From positions 1 to 64,000 of the forward strand of contig CALVTP010000007.1 in the NCBI GenBank assembly GCA_944362765.1: a stretch of 64,000 bases of DNA, in the 5' to 3' direction. The notes under the pieces are model-generated. The model did no database searches and was not told the DNA's origin. It saw nothing but the letters and a program-made list of their open reading frames with translations. Position 1 is the stretch's first letter; each line of letters opens with the position of its first letter. The stretch comes from an uncultured Clostridia bacterium. Its GTDB lineage: Bacteria > Bacillota > Clostridia > Christensenellales > DTU072. Shown here one piece after another: positions 47,307 through 57,794 of this stretch. The translations under genes were made by a program, and so were the position numbers.

Positions 47307-50300
47307 ATGTTGACCGATAACGTAAATGTCGAAGAGTTAAAAAAGAAGAGGCAATACGCTATCCTGAAGGCGGCAATCATCGTCTTTGCCGTTGTGGTCG
47401 TGTTTGCGGTAAGCTTTGTGTTGTTTACGGCGCTTTCGGGTACATTCTCTTTCTCCGACGATCTCACCGCCGACGCCGCCGATCCATCATGGAGTATAGG
47501 CGGTATCGTCAACACCTCCGGCGGCGCAGATTGGTTTAAAAATCCCGGGACATGGTCTTCCGGTACCTCAATATTAACTATGCCGAACACTTCGATAACC
47601 GGATACAATGGGTTTAGCGGAACATTCAACACAGAGAAAGGCTACCCCACAGGAGGTGCCACTTGGAATTGCTTCCTGATGTACGAAATCATACTGAACG
47701 ATAACGAAGTTGCCGCAATCAGCGCAGGATATATAAATAACGTTTCTTTCAAAGCATATATGCCGGGTTTGGTCGGCAGCGATTTTCATGCTAATTGGGG
47801 TTCAGTGTACTACACCGTTTTTATAGTCGCGGGATCCGCGGGCGGCGGCAGCATAAATAATTTTACGGCTTTAGGCGGGGCTTCTGTGAGGGGCAATTTC
47901 GAAGGCGAAAGGAATACTGTTACGACGGCTCCCGTCAGCTATACTCTCCCGAAAGGGACCAGGGTGGTGCGCTACGGCATAACAATACAATTCAACTTCA
48001 ACTCCAAGGAATGGTATTGGTGGGGGACTCCTACGGTCACTTTCAACGGAGTGAGCATAACAGAGTATACAGTCACCCAGAAATCGCTCCCGAAATTTCA
48101 GGTTACGGCGGGCGACAACGGCAGTTTGTCCTCCAATGCCTATGCGTCGCCCACTCAGCTGACGATAGACGGAACGTTGAATTCGATAACGGCAATACCG
48201 AACAACGGCTATTATTTCTCGGGATGGAGCGTTTCCGGCGGCACAATCCACACAGCCCTTCTATGGAGCTCGGCTGAACCGAATGATATAGACAAGCTTT
48301 ATATTACATTGCCGCTGAAAGAGCCGGCAAAAGTCGAAGGGGCGTCCAACACTACGGTGACGGTGACGGCAAACTTTACTAAAATCCCGATATCCAACGA
48401 ACTTAATAGTTTCGAATACCGACAACAAAACTCAGGAGGCGCGGTGATTGTCGGCGCCGGCGGCGTGGAGGGCATGCGCCAGGGTCCCATGGTCAGCAAT
48501 ATCTCGGGCTATGTGTTCGGGCGAAACTCAAAAGGCGAAGGTCGTATATATGTTTCAAGGAGCGGCAATACGGCAACGACCGATTACCAAAGTAAGGAGC
48601 GGCCTTCGGATGTGGGCGACTACAGGTTGGAGTTTTATGTGTACCGCGAGGCAAACGGGCATAATGATGTATACGGATATTATGTGTTGGATTTCTCCAT
48701 CACCCGGATCAACCTGCAAAATATTTTCGTAAGCGGCAGCATTCCGCAGGTATCCTTCAACGAGTTTACGACCGGCAATACCATCAGCGAAAGAATATCT
48801 TTCGATGAATACGAATACTCTTCCCTTGCCATCGAGCCGACGTTGCAGGCGGCGCGCTCGGATTATCTGTATATGCGTTACGGGAACTATATGTACGCAT
48901 TAAAAGAGAACGCCGATTTCAGCTGGGGATATGAAGGGAATACTTCGGTCGGCACTGCTACCGCAACGGTGACCGGAACGGGAAACTTCACGGGAACGTT
49001 CACCATCAACTTCAATATAAATCCGCTGACGATAACATCGGAAAACGTCTATTACGGGCAGGAAAGGTTTACAAAGGATTCCGTAACTTATACGGGAGTT
49101 TCGCGGGTGACGACCGCCGACGGCACGATGGCTTCGGACAATTGGGCTTCCCATGCCGCCAAGATAAATAACGCCGCCACCACCATCCAAAGGGACGGGA
49201 AGCTGGTCTACAACGGTTTTCCGCAGATCTCCGCAAGCTACATAACGGTTATATATATCTGGACATATGCCGTTCTGGACGTCAATACCGGAGAACAGGG
49301 TATAGTCATTTTCCCGATTGCGGCAAACGGCAAAACGGGATTCGTCGATGAAAGCGGCGCCGACAAGAGCATTTCAAACGGAGCGATAAGCGCGTGGATG
49401 GGCGGTCTCGATGAGACTCAGTCGGAGCAATACGAAAACAATATCGACGCCTGTTCGTATGCCGAGGACGGCGTCGGGTGCGCTTCAATAAGTATAAAAC
49501 TTACCACCACGAACGGTAACCTCACGCTCGACAACGGCTTCAAAGTCTATTTCGATATAGCTCCGCTCGTGCTGAACGAATCGAAAGACGGCGCGTTGGA
49601 AGGATATGCCCAGGGCGACGACATGTCGCTGATATACAACGGCAACAGACAAAAGCAGAAGGGCATACAATATGTCTACTTCAATTATTCCGCTCCGTCG
49701 GTCAGCGTTCCCGGTATAGATACGGGCACGCAGACGGTTATTTTTGCGGCAACGGAAGACGGTCTTGCAAGTTACCGCTACGATACACCCGAAGGCAGCA
49801 GCGGGTTCGCGCCTTGGAATTATGAGGTCAACGGCGTACTTTACACCCCGGCTAAATTCGATATAGGCATGGCGGATAACGACGGAAACGTCATATTCGA
49901 AAACAATGTGGAGGCTGGTACGGCAACGGTGTATATCGAGCTTACCGCCGAAAACTCCCCGAATATCCGCGGTTTTATAAAGACGACATATACCATAAAG
50001 CCGCTCGACATATCCTCGCTTCCCGACGCGTCCGCGCAGGGACATGAAAACGGGCACGAGATAGTCGTCAGGTTCAACAACGGTAACGACGTCGTATTCG
50101 ACCCGAACGGGGGAGTCGAACCGGACTTTAAGTTGTCGATTTCGAATATTTATGAGGAATCCGGCGGGAACTTCAATCCCATAAGCTACATTTTCACCGC
50201 CTCGGATTACATTGCGGAAGACGTCGTATACACCGATAACGAAAATGCCGGAACGGCGACGATTGACATCCCGGCGCAAGGAAACTACACCGGCACATAC

Positions 50301-53300
50301 CGGACGACCTTCCAGATCCTGCCGCTGCAACTCGACGAGGCGGGGTATATCGGTTATATCGTGGAAGAAATGACGTATATGGCAAGGCGGCTGAATTCTT
50401 CCAAAGACTTTGCCCTCATTTTCGAGGAAGGTTACGCCGTAAGCATATTCGGAGAAGATTTCGTCATACCTTACAAAAAAATCTACGAAAAAGTTTCCGA
50501 CTTTGATGATAACGGTCCCGTTTCGATAAATATTCCGCAATACGAGTTGGCGTCGGGAGGCTACGGCAACAACACCGATGTAGCGGATTCCTATATCGAA
50601 AGCGCGAACGGCACCGTTACCGGGAACGCCTACTTCACTTTGACTTTCACCTCGGTTGCCGGCGACAACGATCAAAGCCCGAATTTTGTCGGCAATCTGA
50701 GAGTTTACTTTAACATTGCACCGAAAGCGCTCTGGAAAAGCGCCGACAGCTTCGAGCATGCTTTGGACACGGAAGGGAATGACGACGCGATAGAGACGTC
50801 GGATACTATCCGGCTGACGTATAACGGAGAGCCGCAGCTTATCACCGACGGAAACGCCGTCGAAGTTGTATACGGAAGCGAAAAATTGCGCTTCGGCGTC
50901 GACTTCGTTCTGGGCGGCGCGGACGAATATCGGTCCAACAAAGATGCAGGTACCGCATATGTCACGATAGAGGCGGTAAAGGACGCGAACGGCAACTACA
51001 CCGGTAACTATTCCGGAAAATGCCGCGTGCCGTTCACGATAGCTCCGTACTCGATAACGAGAACGGAAGGCTACGAGACGATAAGCCTGCTTACCGGTAT
51101 TGCGCTGGATTATGTAAGAGGGGAAGTCGTTTATTCCGATCCCGACTTCCTGACGGCGGTCGGATACATGGACGACACCGATTACATCTATTATTATAAA
51201 AACGACGCCGGCGGCAACAATGTCATCAAGCCCGCGATCACGACTATCTATGTGTCGATGGGCAACAAGTCGCTGCCGCTTGAACAGGGCAAAGACTTCG
51301 AAGCCGTATACAACGAGGACGGCTCCGTCGGCATGAAACATATTACGATACGGGGCATAAAAAACTACACGGGAGAAGCGGATAACGCCATCTCTTTCAG
51401 AATCGAAGCCGTTGCCCAGACGGTATCGATAGACAAGCTCGTTACTCTGAATCAGGGCGCGGAAGTGAGCCTTGCGGCGGACGAACTCGGACGCGCGGCA
51501 TATCAGATCTCCGTCGCCGACATGCAATCGGTCGGAATCAAGGTGACGGCGACGACGACGGCGGTCAGCCCTTTGGTGAGAGCCGTATTCACGCTGTACG
51601 AGATTCTCGGCGACGGCAATTACGCGCCCGAAGCGCTGGATTCCGCTTATTATACGGTAACCGACATAGTGACGGTAAAAACCGCTTCCAACAGGTCGGA
51701 GACCACAGCCACCATTAAATTCAACACCGAACTGAGCGGCTACTTTATCGTAGCGGCTACATTCACCAACATCAACTTCGTCACCGCATCGGTTCTTCCG
51801 ACGGCGAGCGACACTACAGCCACGAAATACTCTCCGTACAGCATACTGGTCAAAAATTACGACGCCGTTACGGATGGAGTGACGTTCGGAGGCACCTATA
51901 CCTACGGCGACGGCAGCACCGACCCGGGAAGGGAAGGCGAAATCACTTTGCCGCTGGCTCTGAAATCGGGTACAAACCCCAAAAATCCGTTGCTGACCAG
52001 CTCCGGAGAGGACAATTCGGGACGTAAAGTCATCGATGTAGTCGGCTCAGAGGCGGGACTCAGCTATATCATAAGGCTCGCGAACGCAGGCACCGCAACA
52101 TTAACTTTCTCCCACGAAGGCTACCTTGACGCGGCGGATTTCACCAACGCATACTTTGCGTTCGAGGAAGAAGCCGACTACATCGTAAACCCGCGTCCGC
52201 TGACGGTATACTTCGGTACCGCCACCGAAGAGGGAGCGCTTCCCGCGGTCAATATTACTTACGGCAGCTCCTTCACTCCCGGCGCAATAAACAACTTCAC
52301 TTTCATAGGGCTTGCCTCCTGGGATTCGGCGTCCGACGTCGTCAGCGGATTTACCGTGAACGGATGGGGTGTCTCACAGGGCAAGAACACTCCCGATGCG
52401 GGCGCAACCGTGATAACCGTGAACGGCGAGTCCATGGCGTCCAAGTACGGTAATTACGATATCAAAAAGACGACTTACAGAGATTATATGGTAGAGCTCG
52501 GCGAATGGACAGATGACAGCGCGGAGTATCTCACTTATAATAACCTTTTCATCGAAAAAGCCGTTCTGACCGTAGCCGCTTATACCGAAAGCGGGGTCGC
52601 AGGTTCCGCCAACAACATCATTTACAAGACCTACGGCGAGGAAAATCCCGAACCGTGGAGCGAAGTTAATACAAACGGTTACAAATTGATTTACTCCGGC
52701 TTTGTCAACGGCGATACGGGGCTGACGTCCGGCACGTTCACCGCCCCGGAGGTAGACTACGGCGAAGTGGACAGAATGACGGGCGTCGGAAGCCACGCCG
52801 TTACCGTTACCGGCGGCGAATCGACGAACTACGTCTTTGTCACCGCGGGCAAGCAGACGGTATACGTCTCTCCTGCCGAAGTCAACATCTTCGTATTCAA
52901 AACGGCGGTATCCTTCGGCGGTAACGGTATCTCCGTCGATTACACGGTGACCGGCGTTCTGGACGAAAACGGCGAAGCGCTGGATGACTTCACGTTCGAT
53001 ACAAGAGAACTCGTCTTCTATTACTTCTCCGATCAGAACAATAATTCAAGCTACGTCAACGAACCGCCCGTCAACGCCGGAGCTTACGGCGTGGCGATAA
53101 GCTACGAACCGGACAACTCCGGAAACTACACTTCGACCTCCACCATAAAATACGTGGCGCTGACGAAGGAAGATGCCGCCCGCACCGAATACTCGGATTG
53201 GGATATAGAAGTGCGTCAGAACAGCTTCTCCGCGCCGTATTGGGGCGCATTCGAAATACTGCCGTTCAATCTCGAATTCGGATATCCCGGATACATCGGC

Positions 53301-56300
53301 GGAATTTTGACGGTAGGTTATGACGCGAACGGGTTGACGCTGACGTCGCTGCTGCCTTCACCGACTAACGAGATAGAAGGATATCGTCCGTCAGGCACCT
53401 TCGAAAACGTGGAATTCCGTCCCTATCCCGACGGCGGAGCCTGGAGCACTATGGAAGACTCCTCCAGCGGCAACATAATGCTTACAAGCGGATATTGGGA
53501 CGTCAGATTCAGGTACAATTCGTCAAACTCGAACTACTCCGGATATGCCTCCTACGTCATCGAGGGCATGATAAAAGTCTCGGCAGATGCGGTCAGGATA
53601 ACCTACAAAGACGGGACAAGCGGATATTCCGGAATATACAACGGAACGGCACATCCGCTTTCGGCGGCGGATTTCGTTATCGAGTTCCCGGACGGCAAAA
53701 CGCTGCACGGAAGCGATTTTTCATCCGGTTCGCCCGCAGGCTACGGCACCTTCTCTTACGGCATCATGCCGGAAGGCGGAGTTTCCGGATATGATTCGGT
53801 CGAAGAGATCGAAGAGTACCTCAGCGGACTCGGTACCGTGGCGGTGAATGTCGGCGTATACGACATCTGGGCTATCTATATCCCCGCGGCGCAGGAAGCC
53901 GAAGCCACCTTCTCCACCATATCGATGACCGCAACGCAAAGTAACGTCTTCGAGATTACCCCGAAGATGCTGAGCGTCAACGACTTTACGTATATTCAGA
54001 AGGTTCTGACATATGACGCCGCTCCGCACACCCTTGTCTTCGGCAGCGACGTAACGCTGAACGAAGGCGTGTTGGTGGGAGCGGAAGCGCAGACGGGACT
54101 TCCCGGCGACATCCGCATACTCTTCCGCAAAGGCGGCGCCGAATACGCCTCGATAATCGACGCCGGGACTTACGACGTCGTGCTGGAATACAGCCCGAGG
54201 GGCGGCAACAACAACTACGCCATGACGGAAGGGGAGAATGTTTTCTTAAGCGGCATACGTATCGACCCGCGCAACGTGACGATATACTACAACGGGCAGA
54301 CCGCTTTTGCATACGAGTATAACGGTGCCGCCAGGACCATAACGGCGTTGACGGAGCCCGTAAACGGCGTCATGCCGCAAGGTACGCTTAAATACACCTA
54401 TTCCGACGAAAACGGCACCCCGATAGATGGAAGCCCCGTGAACGTCGGTACTTATACCGTAAGCATAGAGTACGTACCCACCTCGAACGACAACTTTACG
54501 TCGGGAAGCGCCTTCAACCCCGGAGTGACGATAAGAATTACGAAAGCGACCCCGGCGATAGTGATCTATCCCGTGACGCTTAGTTACGAGGACGCCATGA
54601 GGTATGCGCAGGGCGGAGATCTCACCGCGCTGTACGCCGCGCTTTACAGGATCTCCCTTGCGGGCGGAGAGAGCGTGAACGAAGTAGGTTCGGTATCGGT
54701 TTCCTACGGCACGGCGGGAGTCACTTTCCCTGCCACTCCCGGCTCCTACGCGATAAGGGTCAGTTTCACCAGCTCCAGCCCCAACTACAACTCCAACGCT
54801 CAGAGCGCCGCAGGTGCCCTGACGATAAGGCTTCCCGTTCCGGAGCTCGATATCGAGGCGGAAACCCATACCTATACCGGTACGCCGATCTCTTCGGACA
54901 GCAAAAACGTCACCGTTTCGCTGGAAACCGCGACGGGCGCTATCGATATCTACTACCCCGTCGGCACCGAGGGAACGGATAAGTTCTATTACGGTCTTAT
55001 CAACATCGAGTACAGGCTGCACGGCTCTTACGGCAGCTGGACGGGCGCTCCCGTCAACGCCGGCACTTACGACGTCAGGCTGACATATACCGCTTCTCCC
55101 GAAGACAAGATGTTCACCGGCGGCTCCGCCGTCATCGAAAACGCCTTGACGATAACTCCCGTCGAGATAAAGGTCATCCCCGTCTTCGGTCAGGGCAAGG
55201 TCTATGACGGCAACTTCGCCGATACCGCCCCGATAGCGTATATGTACTCCTACGTTTCCAACGGCGTTATGTACTTCGAATATGCCTCAGTCAGCGACGT
55301 CGCGACAGGCTACTCCTATGATATCTCCAAAGCCGAATACGCCACCTCCAACTATATCTACACCGTATATAACGGGAGAGTGGAAGAGGGTGTGGACGGC
55401 AAGTTCTACGCCGAGCAGTGGAAAGATTACGAACTAAGCGATATCGAATACGCCTCGGCAGTCGTCATCGTGAACGGACAGGAACTCAGGCTCGAGCTTT
55501 ACGGTTCCGAAGGCGTGGTGGAATTCAATCAAAACGGAGTAACGTACAAGCTGGATACCGACAGATTGCTCCTCTATCCCGCCGACGCCGAAAAACTTTC
55601 CTATTCGGTTGCGGGCGGCTTATTCTTAAGCTACACCTCCCCGGACGGCAGAGTTTACGTCGTAAACGTCGACAGGAACTCCTCCGGCTATGTCTATAAC
55701 GAGGCGCAAAACGTCGCTTCCTACGCCTTCACCCGCGAGGACGGCGTCAGAGTCGACGCCACCATCGATTTCGACAAGGGCGTTGCAAACGACTTCAGAG
55801 GCAGGGTATATACCATACTCGAAACGGCAGGCGCTCTGAATACCGCAAACGGCGTCGAGTATATCGACTTCGGAAAGCTTACCGACATTTCTTCGGACGG
55901 CAGCCTTGCAACTTATAAGACGATGGACGGAGTCTACCTCGTCTGCCTCGACGAAAACAGAGCCGTTCCCGCTTACAATGTCGAAATCACGGCGGTCAAA
56001 GTAGGAAATATTTTAGTAGCTCTCGAAGATTTGACGGCGGGCGAGCTTCCCGGCGAATATATCTATAACACCTCGGGCGGCAGATATATTATAAATGTCG
56101 CAGACAAGACGGCGAGAAAGGCGCTCTATTACGCGGTGGAAGAGGAAGAAAGCGGGCGTTACGGCATCGTGGTTTCCGAAGAAAAGAAGATCTCCTTCTC
56201 CCTTTCCGACGATGACGTCGAAAGACTTTCCGAAAATTGCTACAAACTCACCCGCGAAGGCGTTACCTACTATGTCGACCTTGAGGAAATGACGGCAAGG

Positions 56301-57674
56301 AATGAAAGTAACCGCGGATTGTTCGATCTTGCTCAGAAGGAAGAGGGCGGTGCGATGCACAAGAACTTCCTCTACACCCTCTACGACGAAAACGGGAATG
56401 CCGTTATGAAGGCTCCGCTCTACGGGCACGACATCGAAGTCACCGCTCCGGCATTGGCAGGGGTCACCCTCAACGGCTCCATCGGCTGTAACGGTGCGCT
56501 GAACAACGGCTACCATGAGATCACCGGTTCGATAAGCGCGCCCGCCGGCAACAACAACTTCATCATCTCCCCCGATATGCCCGTGCTGTACTACTACATC
56601 GACCGCGCAGCCGTAGATATCGAGTTCATCGCTCCCGAAAACCTCGTCTACGACGGCAACAACAAGATAGTCGGTTACGAAATTAACGGCGTCGTCGAGG
56701 GCGAGAACGTCGGTATCGTGCTCGTCTACGACGGCGACAACATCAACGTCACTCAAAACGGCTTTATCGTCACCGCCACCCTTACCGGCGGAAACGGCAA
56801 CTACTACCTGGTCGGCGGCGTTTCCGAGCGTTATCTCATCGAGCTTGCCGAGATGAACGCTCCCGTCTGGGACAACAGGACGACGGTGACTTATGACGGG
56901 CTGTCGCATACCGTCGAACTTTCCGTCGATGACGGCGCCACGGTCGAGTACCTCAGCGGTACCCGCTTCACCGAACCCGGCACCTACACCATCTCCGTCG
57001 TAGTGACGAAGCCCAATTACCGCACGCTGACTTCCTCGGTAACGCTTATAATCAACAAAGCGCTGTTCAGCGTCGTACCCGATATCTTCACCGGCAAACT
57101 CATATACGGCGATCCGCTGCCCACGCTGACGGCGAATACGGCGGGTATCGACGGCACGCAACTTGGTACCGTCGTCCTCGACCCCGGTCAGCAGCTCATC
57201 CCCGGCACCAACGAATACACCTGGTCGTTCCTGCCGTATGATCCCGTCGAATTCTACTCCCGTTACGACGGCGTCAACGGCGGCGACATCCGCGGCACCA
57301 TCAGCCTTACGGTGGAAAAAGCCGAGGCGGAAATCGAGATCTTCACCGACCTCGAACAGACCGAGACCAACCCGCTCGCGATCATCGGACAGATCAACGG
57401 CAGCTCTCTTAACGAACTCGAAGGCGTGACGATAGAGTACGTCGACGGCGCCGGCAACCGCTATGCGCAAATGCCTACCGCGGCAGGAAGATACACCGTC
57501 GTCATTACTTACGAAGGCAACGAGCTTTACGCCGAGACCGTCAAGGAATTCGTATTGACGATACAGGAAGAAAGCAACCTCACCTGGATGTACTACCTCT
57601 TCGGAGGACTGGGACTCCTCGCGGTGGCGTCGCTTGTGTTCTTCCTGATGAAGAGAGGTAAAAAGTACGAATAA
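47307..57674 (+). CDS. Giant MBG-repeat surface protein with N- and C-terminal membrane helices (3455 aa)
   Basis: The start ATG 47307 has AAAGGAGA in front. An N-terminal hydrophobic segment (about residues 20-46) follows EELKKKRQYAILK and could be a signal anchor or cleaved signal. The body is a run of MBG-type beta domains of about 80-100 residues, seen by repeated patterns such as AGTATVTI(E/T)A...NYTG and VNAGTYDV-x-LTY, and tyrosine-rich linkers. The C-terminus has a helix (LFGGLGLLAVASLVFFLM, about 3430-3447) and the basic tail KRGKKYE, like the end of a sortase substrate but without LPXTG. It follows the 3033-residue gene by 101 bp, so both are probably one operon. Function: probable long cell-surface fibre; no enzyme motif seen. 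Confidence 0.82.
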   Translation: MLTDNVNVEELKKKRQYAILKAAIIVFAVVVVFAVSFVLFTALSGTFSFSDDLTADAADPSWSIGGIVNTSGGADWFKNPGTWSSGTSILTMPNTSITGYNGFSGTFNTEKGYPTGGATWNCFLMYEIILNDNEVAAISAGYINNVSFKAYMPGLVGSDFHANWGSVYYTVFIVAGSAGGGSINNFTALGGASVRGNFEGERNTVTTAPVSYTLPKGTRVVRYGITIQFNFNSKEWYWWGTPTVTFNGVSITEYTVTQKSLPKFQVTAGDNGSLSSNAYASPTQLTIDGTLNSITAIPNNGYYFSGWSVSGGTIHTALLWSSAEPNDIDKLYITLPLKEPAKVEGASNTTVTVTANFTKIPISNELNSFEYRQQNSGGAVIVGAGGVEGMRQGPMVSNISGYVFGRNSKGEGRIYVSRSGNTATTDYQSKERPSDVGDYRLEFYVYREANGHNDVYGYYVLDFSITRINLQNIFVSGSIPQVSFNEFTTGNTISERISFDEYEYSSLAIEPTLQAARSDYLYMRYGNYMYALKENADFSWGYEGNTSVGTATATVTGTGNFTGTFTINFNINPLTITSENVYYGQERFTKDSVTYTGVSRVTTADGTMASDNWASHAAKINNAATTIQRDGKLVYNGFPQISASYITVIYIWTYAVLDVNTGEQGIVIFPIAANGKTGFVDESGADKSISNGAISAWMGGLDETQSEQYENNIDACSYAEDGVGCASISIKLTTTNGNLTLDNGFKVYFDIAPLVLNESKDGALEGYAQGDDMSLIYNGNRQKQKGIQYVYFNYSAPSVSVPGIDTGTQTVIFAATEDGLASYRYDTPEGSSGFAPWNYEVNGVLYTPAKFDIGMADNDGNVIFENNVEAGTATVYIELTAENSPNIRGFIKTTYTIKPLDISSLPDASAQGHENGHEIVVRFNNGNDVVFDPNGGVEPDFKLSISNIYEESGGNFNPISYIFTASDYIAEDVVYTDNENAGTATIDIPAQGNYTGTYRTTFQILPLQLDEAGYIGYIVEEMTYMARRLNSSKDFALIFEEGYAVSIFGEDFVIPYKKIYEKVSDFDDNGPVSINIPQYELASGGYGNNTDVADSYIESANGTVTGNAYFTLTFTSVAGDNDQSPNFVGNLRVYFNIAPKALWKSADSFEHALDTEGNDDAIETSDTIRLTYNGEPQLITDGNAVEVVYGSEKLRFGVDFVLGGADEYRSNKDAGTAYVTIEAVKDANGNYTGNYSGKCRVPFTIAPYSITRTEGYETISLLTGIALDYVRGEVVYSDPDFLTAVGYMDDTDYIYYYKNDAGGNNVIKPAITTIYVSMGNKSLPLEQGKDFEAVYNEDGSVGMKHITIRGIKNYTGEADNAISFRIEAVAQTVSIDKLVTLNQGAEVSLAADELGRAAYQISVADMQSVGIKVTATTTAVSPLVRAVFTLYEILGDGNYAPEALDSAYYTVTDIVTVKTASNRSETTATIKFNTELSGYFIVAATFTNINFVTASVLPTASDTTATKYSPYSILVKNYDAVTDGVTFGGTYTYGDGSTDPGREGEITLPLALKSGTNPKNPLLTSSGEDNSGRKVIDVVGSEAGLSYIIRLANAGTATLTFSHEGYLDAADFTNAYFAFEEEADYIVNPRPLTVYFGTATEEGALPAVNITYGSSFTPGAINNFTFIGLASWDSASDVVSGFTVNGWGVSQGKNTPDAGATVITVNGESMASKYGNYDIKKTTYRDYMVELGEWTDDSAEYLTYNNLFIEKAVLTVAAYTESGVAGSANNIIYKTYGEENPEPWSEVNTNGYKLIYSGFVNGDTGLTSGTFTAPEVDYGEVDRMTGVGSHAVTVTGGESTNYVFVTAGKQTVYVSPAEVNIFVFKTAVSFGGNGISVDYTVTGVLDENGEALDDFTFDTRELVFYYFSDQNNNSSYVNEPPVNAGAYGVAISYEPDNSGNYTSTSTIKYVALTKEDAARTEYSDWDIEVRQNSFSAPYWGAFEILPFNLEFGYPGYIGGILTVGYDANGLTLTSLLPSPTNEIEGYRPSGTFENVEFRPYPDGGAWSTMEDSSSGNIMLTSGYWDVRFRYNSSNSNYSGYASYVIEGMIKVSADAVRITYKDGTSGYSGIYNGTAHPLSAADFVIEFPDGKTLHGSDFSSGSPAGYGTFSYGIMPEGGVSGYDSVEEIEEYLSGLGTVAVNVGVYDIWAIYIPAAQEAEATFSTISMTATQSNVFEITPKMLSVNDFTYIQKVLTYDAAPHTLVFGSDVTLNEGVLVGAEAQTGLPGDIRILFRKGGAEYASIIDAGTYDVVLEYSPRGGNNNYAMTEGENVFLSGIRIDPRNVTIYYNGQTAFAYEYNGAARTITALTEPVNGVMPQGTLKYTYSDENGTPIDGSPVNVGTYTVSIEYVPTSNDNFTSGSAFNPGVTIRITKATPAIVIYPVTLSYEDAMRYAQGGDLTALYAALYRISLAGGESVNEVGSVSVSYGTAGVTFPATPGSYAIRVSFTSSSPNYNSNAQSAAGALTIRLPVPELDIEAETHTYTGTPISSDSKNVTVSLETATGAIDIYYPVGTEGTDKFYYGLINIEYRLHGSYGSWTGAPVNAGTYDVRLTYTASPEDKMFTGGSAVIENALTITPVEIKVIPVFGQGKVYDGNFADTAPIAYMYSYVSNGVMYFEYASVSDVATGYSYDISKAEYATSNYIYTVYNGRVEEGVDGKFYAEQWKDYELSDIEYASAVVIVNGQELRLELYGSEGVVEFNQNGVTYKLDTDRLLLYPADAEKLSYSVAGGLFLSYTSPDGRVYVVNVDRNSSGYVYNEAQNVASYAFTREDGVRVDATIDFDKGVANDFRGRVYTILETAGALNTANGVEYIDFGKLTDISSDGSLATYKTMDGVYLVCLDENRAVPAYNVEITAVKVGNILVALEDLTAGELPGEYIYNTSGGRYIINVADKTARKALYYAVEEEESGRYGIVVSEEKKISFSLSDDDVERLSENCYKLTREGVTYYVDLEEMTARNESNRGLFDLAQKEEGGAMHKNFLYTLYDENGNAVMKAPLYGHDIEVTAPALAGVTLNGSIGCNGALNNGYHEITGSISAPAGNNNFIISPDMPVLYYYIDRAAVDIEFIAPENLVYDGNNKIVGYEINGVVEGENVGIVLVYDGDNINVTQNGFIVTATLTGGNGNYYLVGGVSERYLIELAEMNAPVWDNRTTVTYDGLSHTVELSVDDGATVEYLSGTRFTEPGTYTISVVVTKPNYRTLTSSVTLIINKALFSVVPDIFTGKLIYGDPLPTLTANTAGIDGTQLGTVVLDPGQQLIPGTNEYTWSFLPYDPVEFYSRYDGVNGGDIRGTISLTVEKAEAEIEIFTDLEQTETNPLAIIGQINGSSLNELEGVTIEYVDGAGNRYAQMPTAAGRYTVVITYEGNELYAETVKEFVLTIQEESNLTWMYYLFGGLGLLAVASLVFFLMKRGKKYE

Positions 57675-57727
57675 TTCGGACTCACAAACGGACGTCGACC
57701 GGGGCAGAACCAATAATTCAGTAGTTA

Positions 57728-57758
57728 CGGGTTCCGGAATTTGATTTTTCGGAACCCG
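57728..57758 (+). terminator. Hairpin after the giant gene
   Basis: CGGGTTCCG at 57728-57736 pairs with CGGAACCCG at 57750-57758 around a T-rich loop; there is no T run after it, so its efficiency is uncertain. Confidence 0.5.
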
Positions 57759-57768
57759 AACGTATAAT
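57741..57768 (+). promoter_or_regulatory. Promoter of the isomerase-VOC pair, overlapping the hairpin
   Basis: TTGATT (57741-57746), 16-bp spacer, TATAAT (57763-57768), just 26 bp before the start codon. The -35 lies in the loop of the preceding hairpin. Confidence 0.55.
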
Positions 57769-57794
57769 TAATTGAATCGACGGAGAAAAAACGG

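Noticed and set aside
57590..57674. LPXTG sortase anchor at the end of the 3455-residue protein
   Set aside because: A hydrophobic helix and basic tail are present, but no LPXTG-like motif precedes them.
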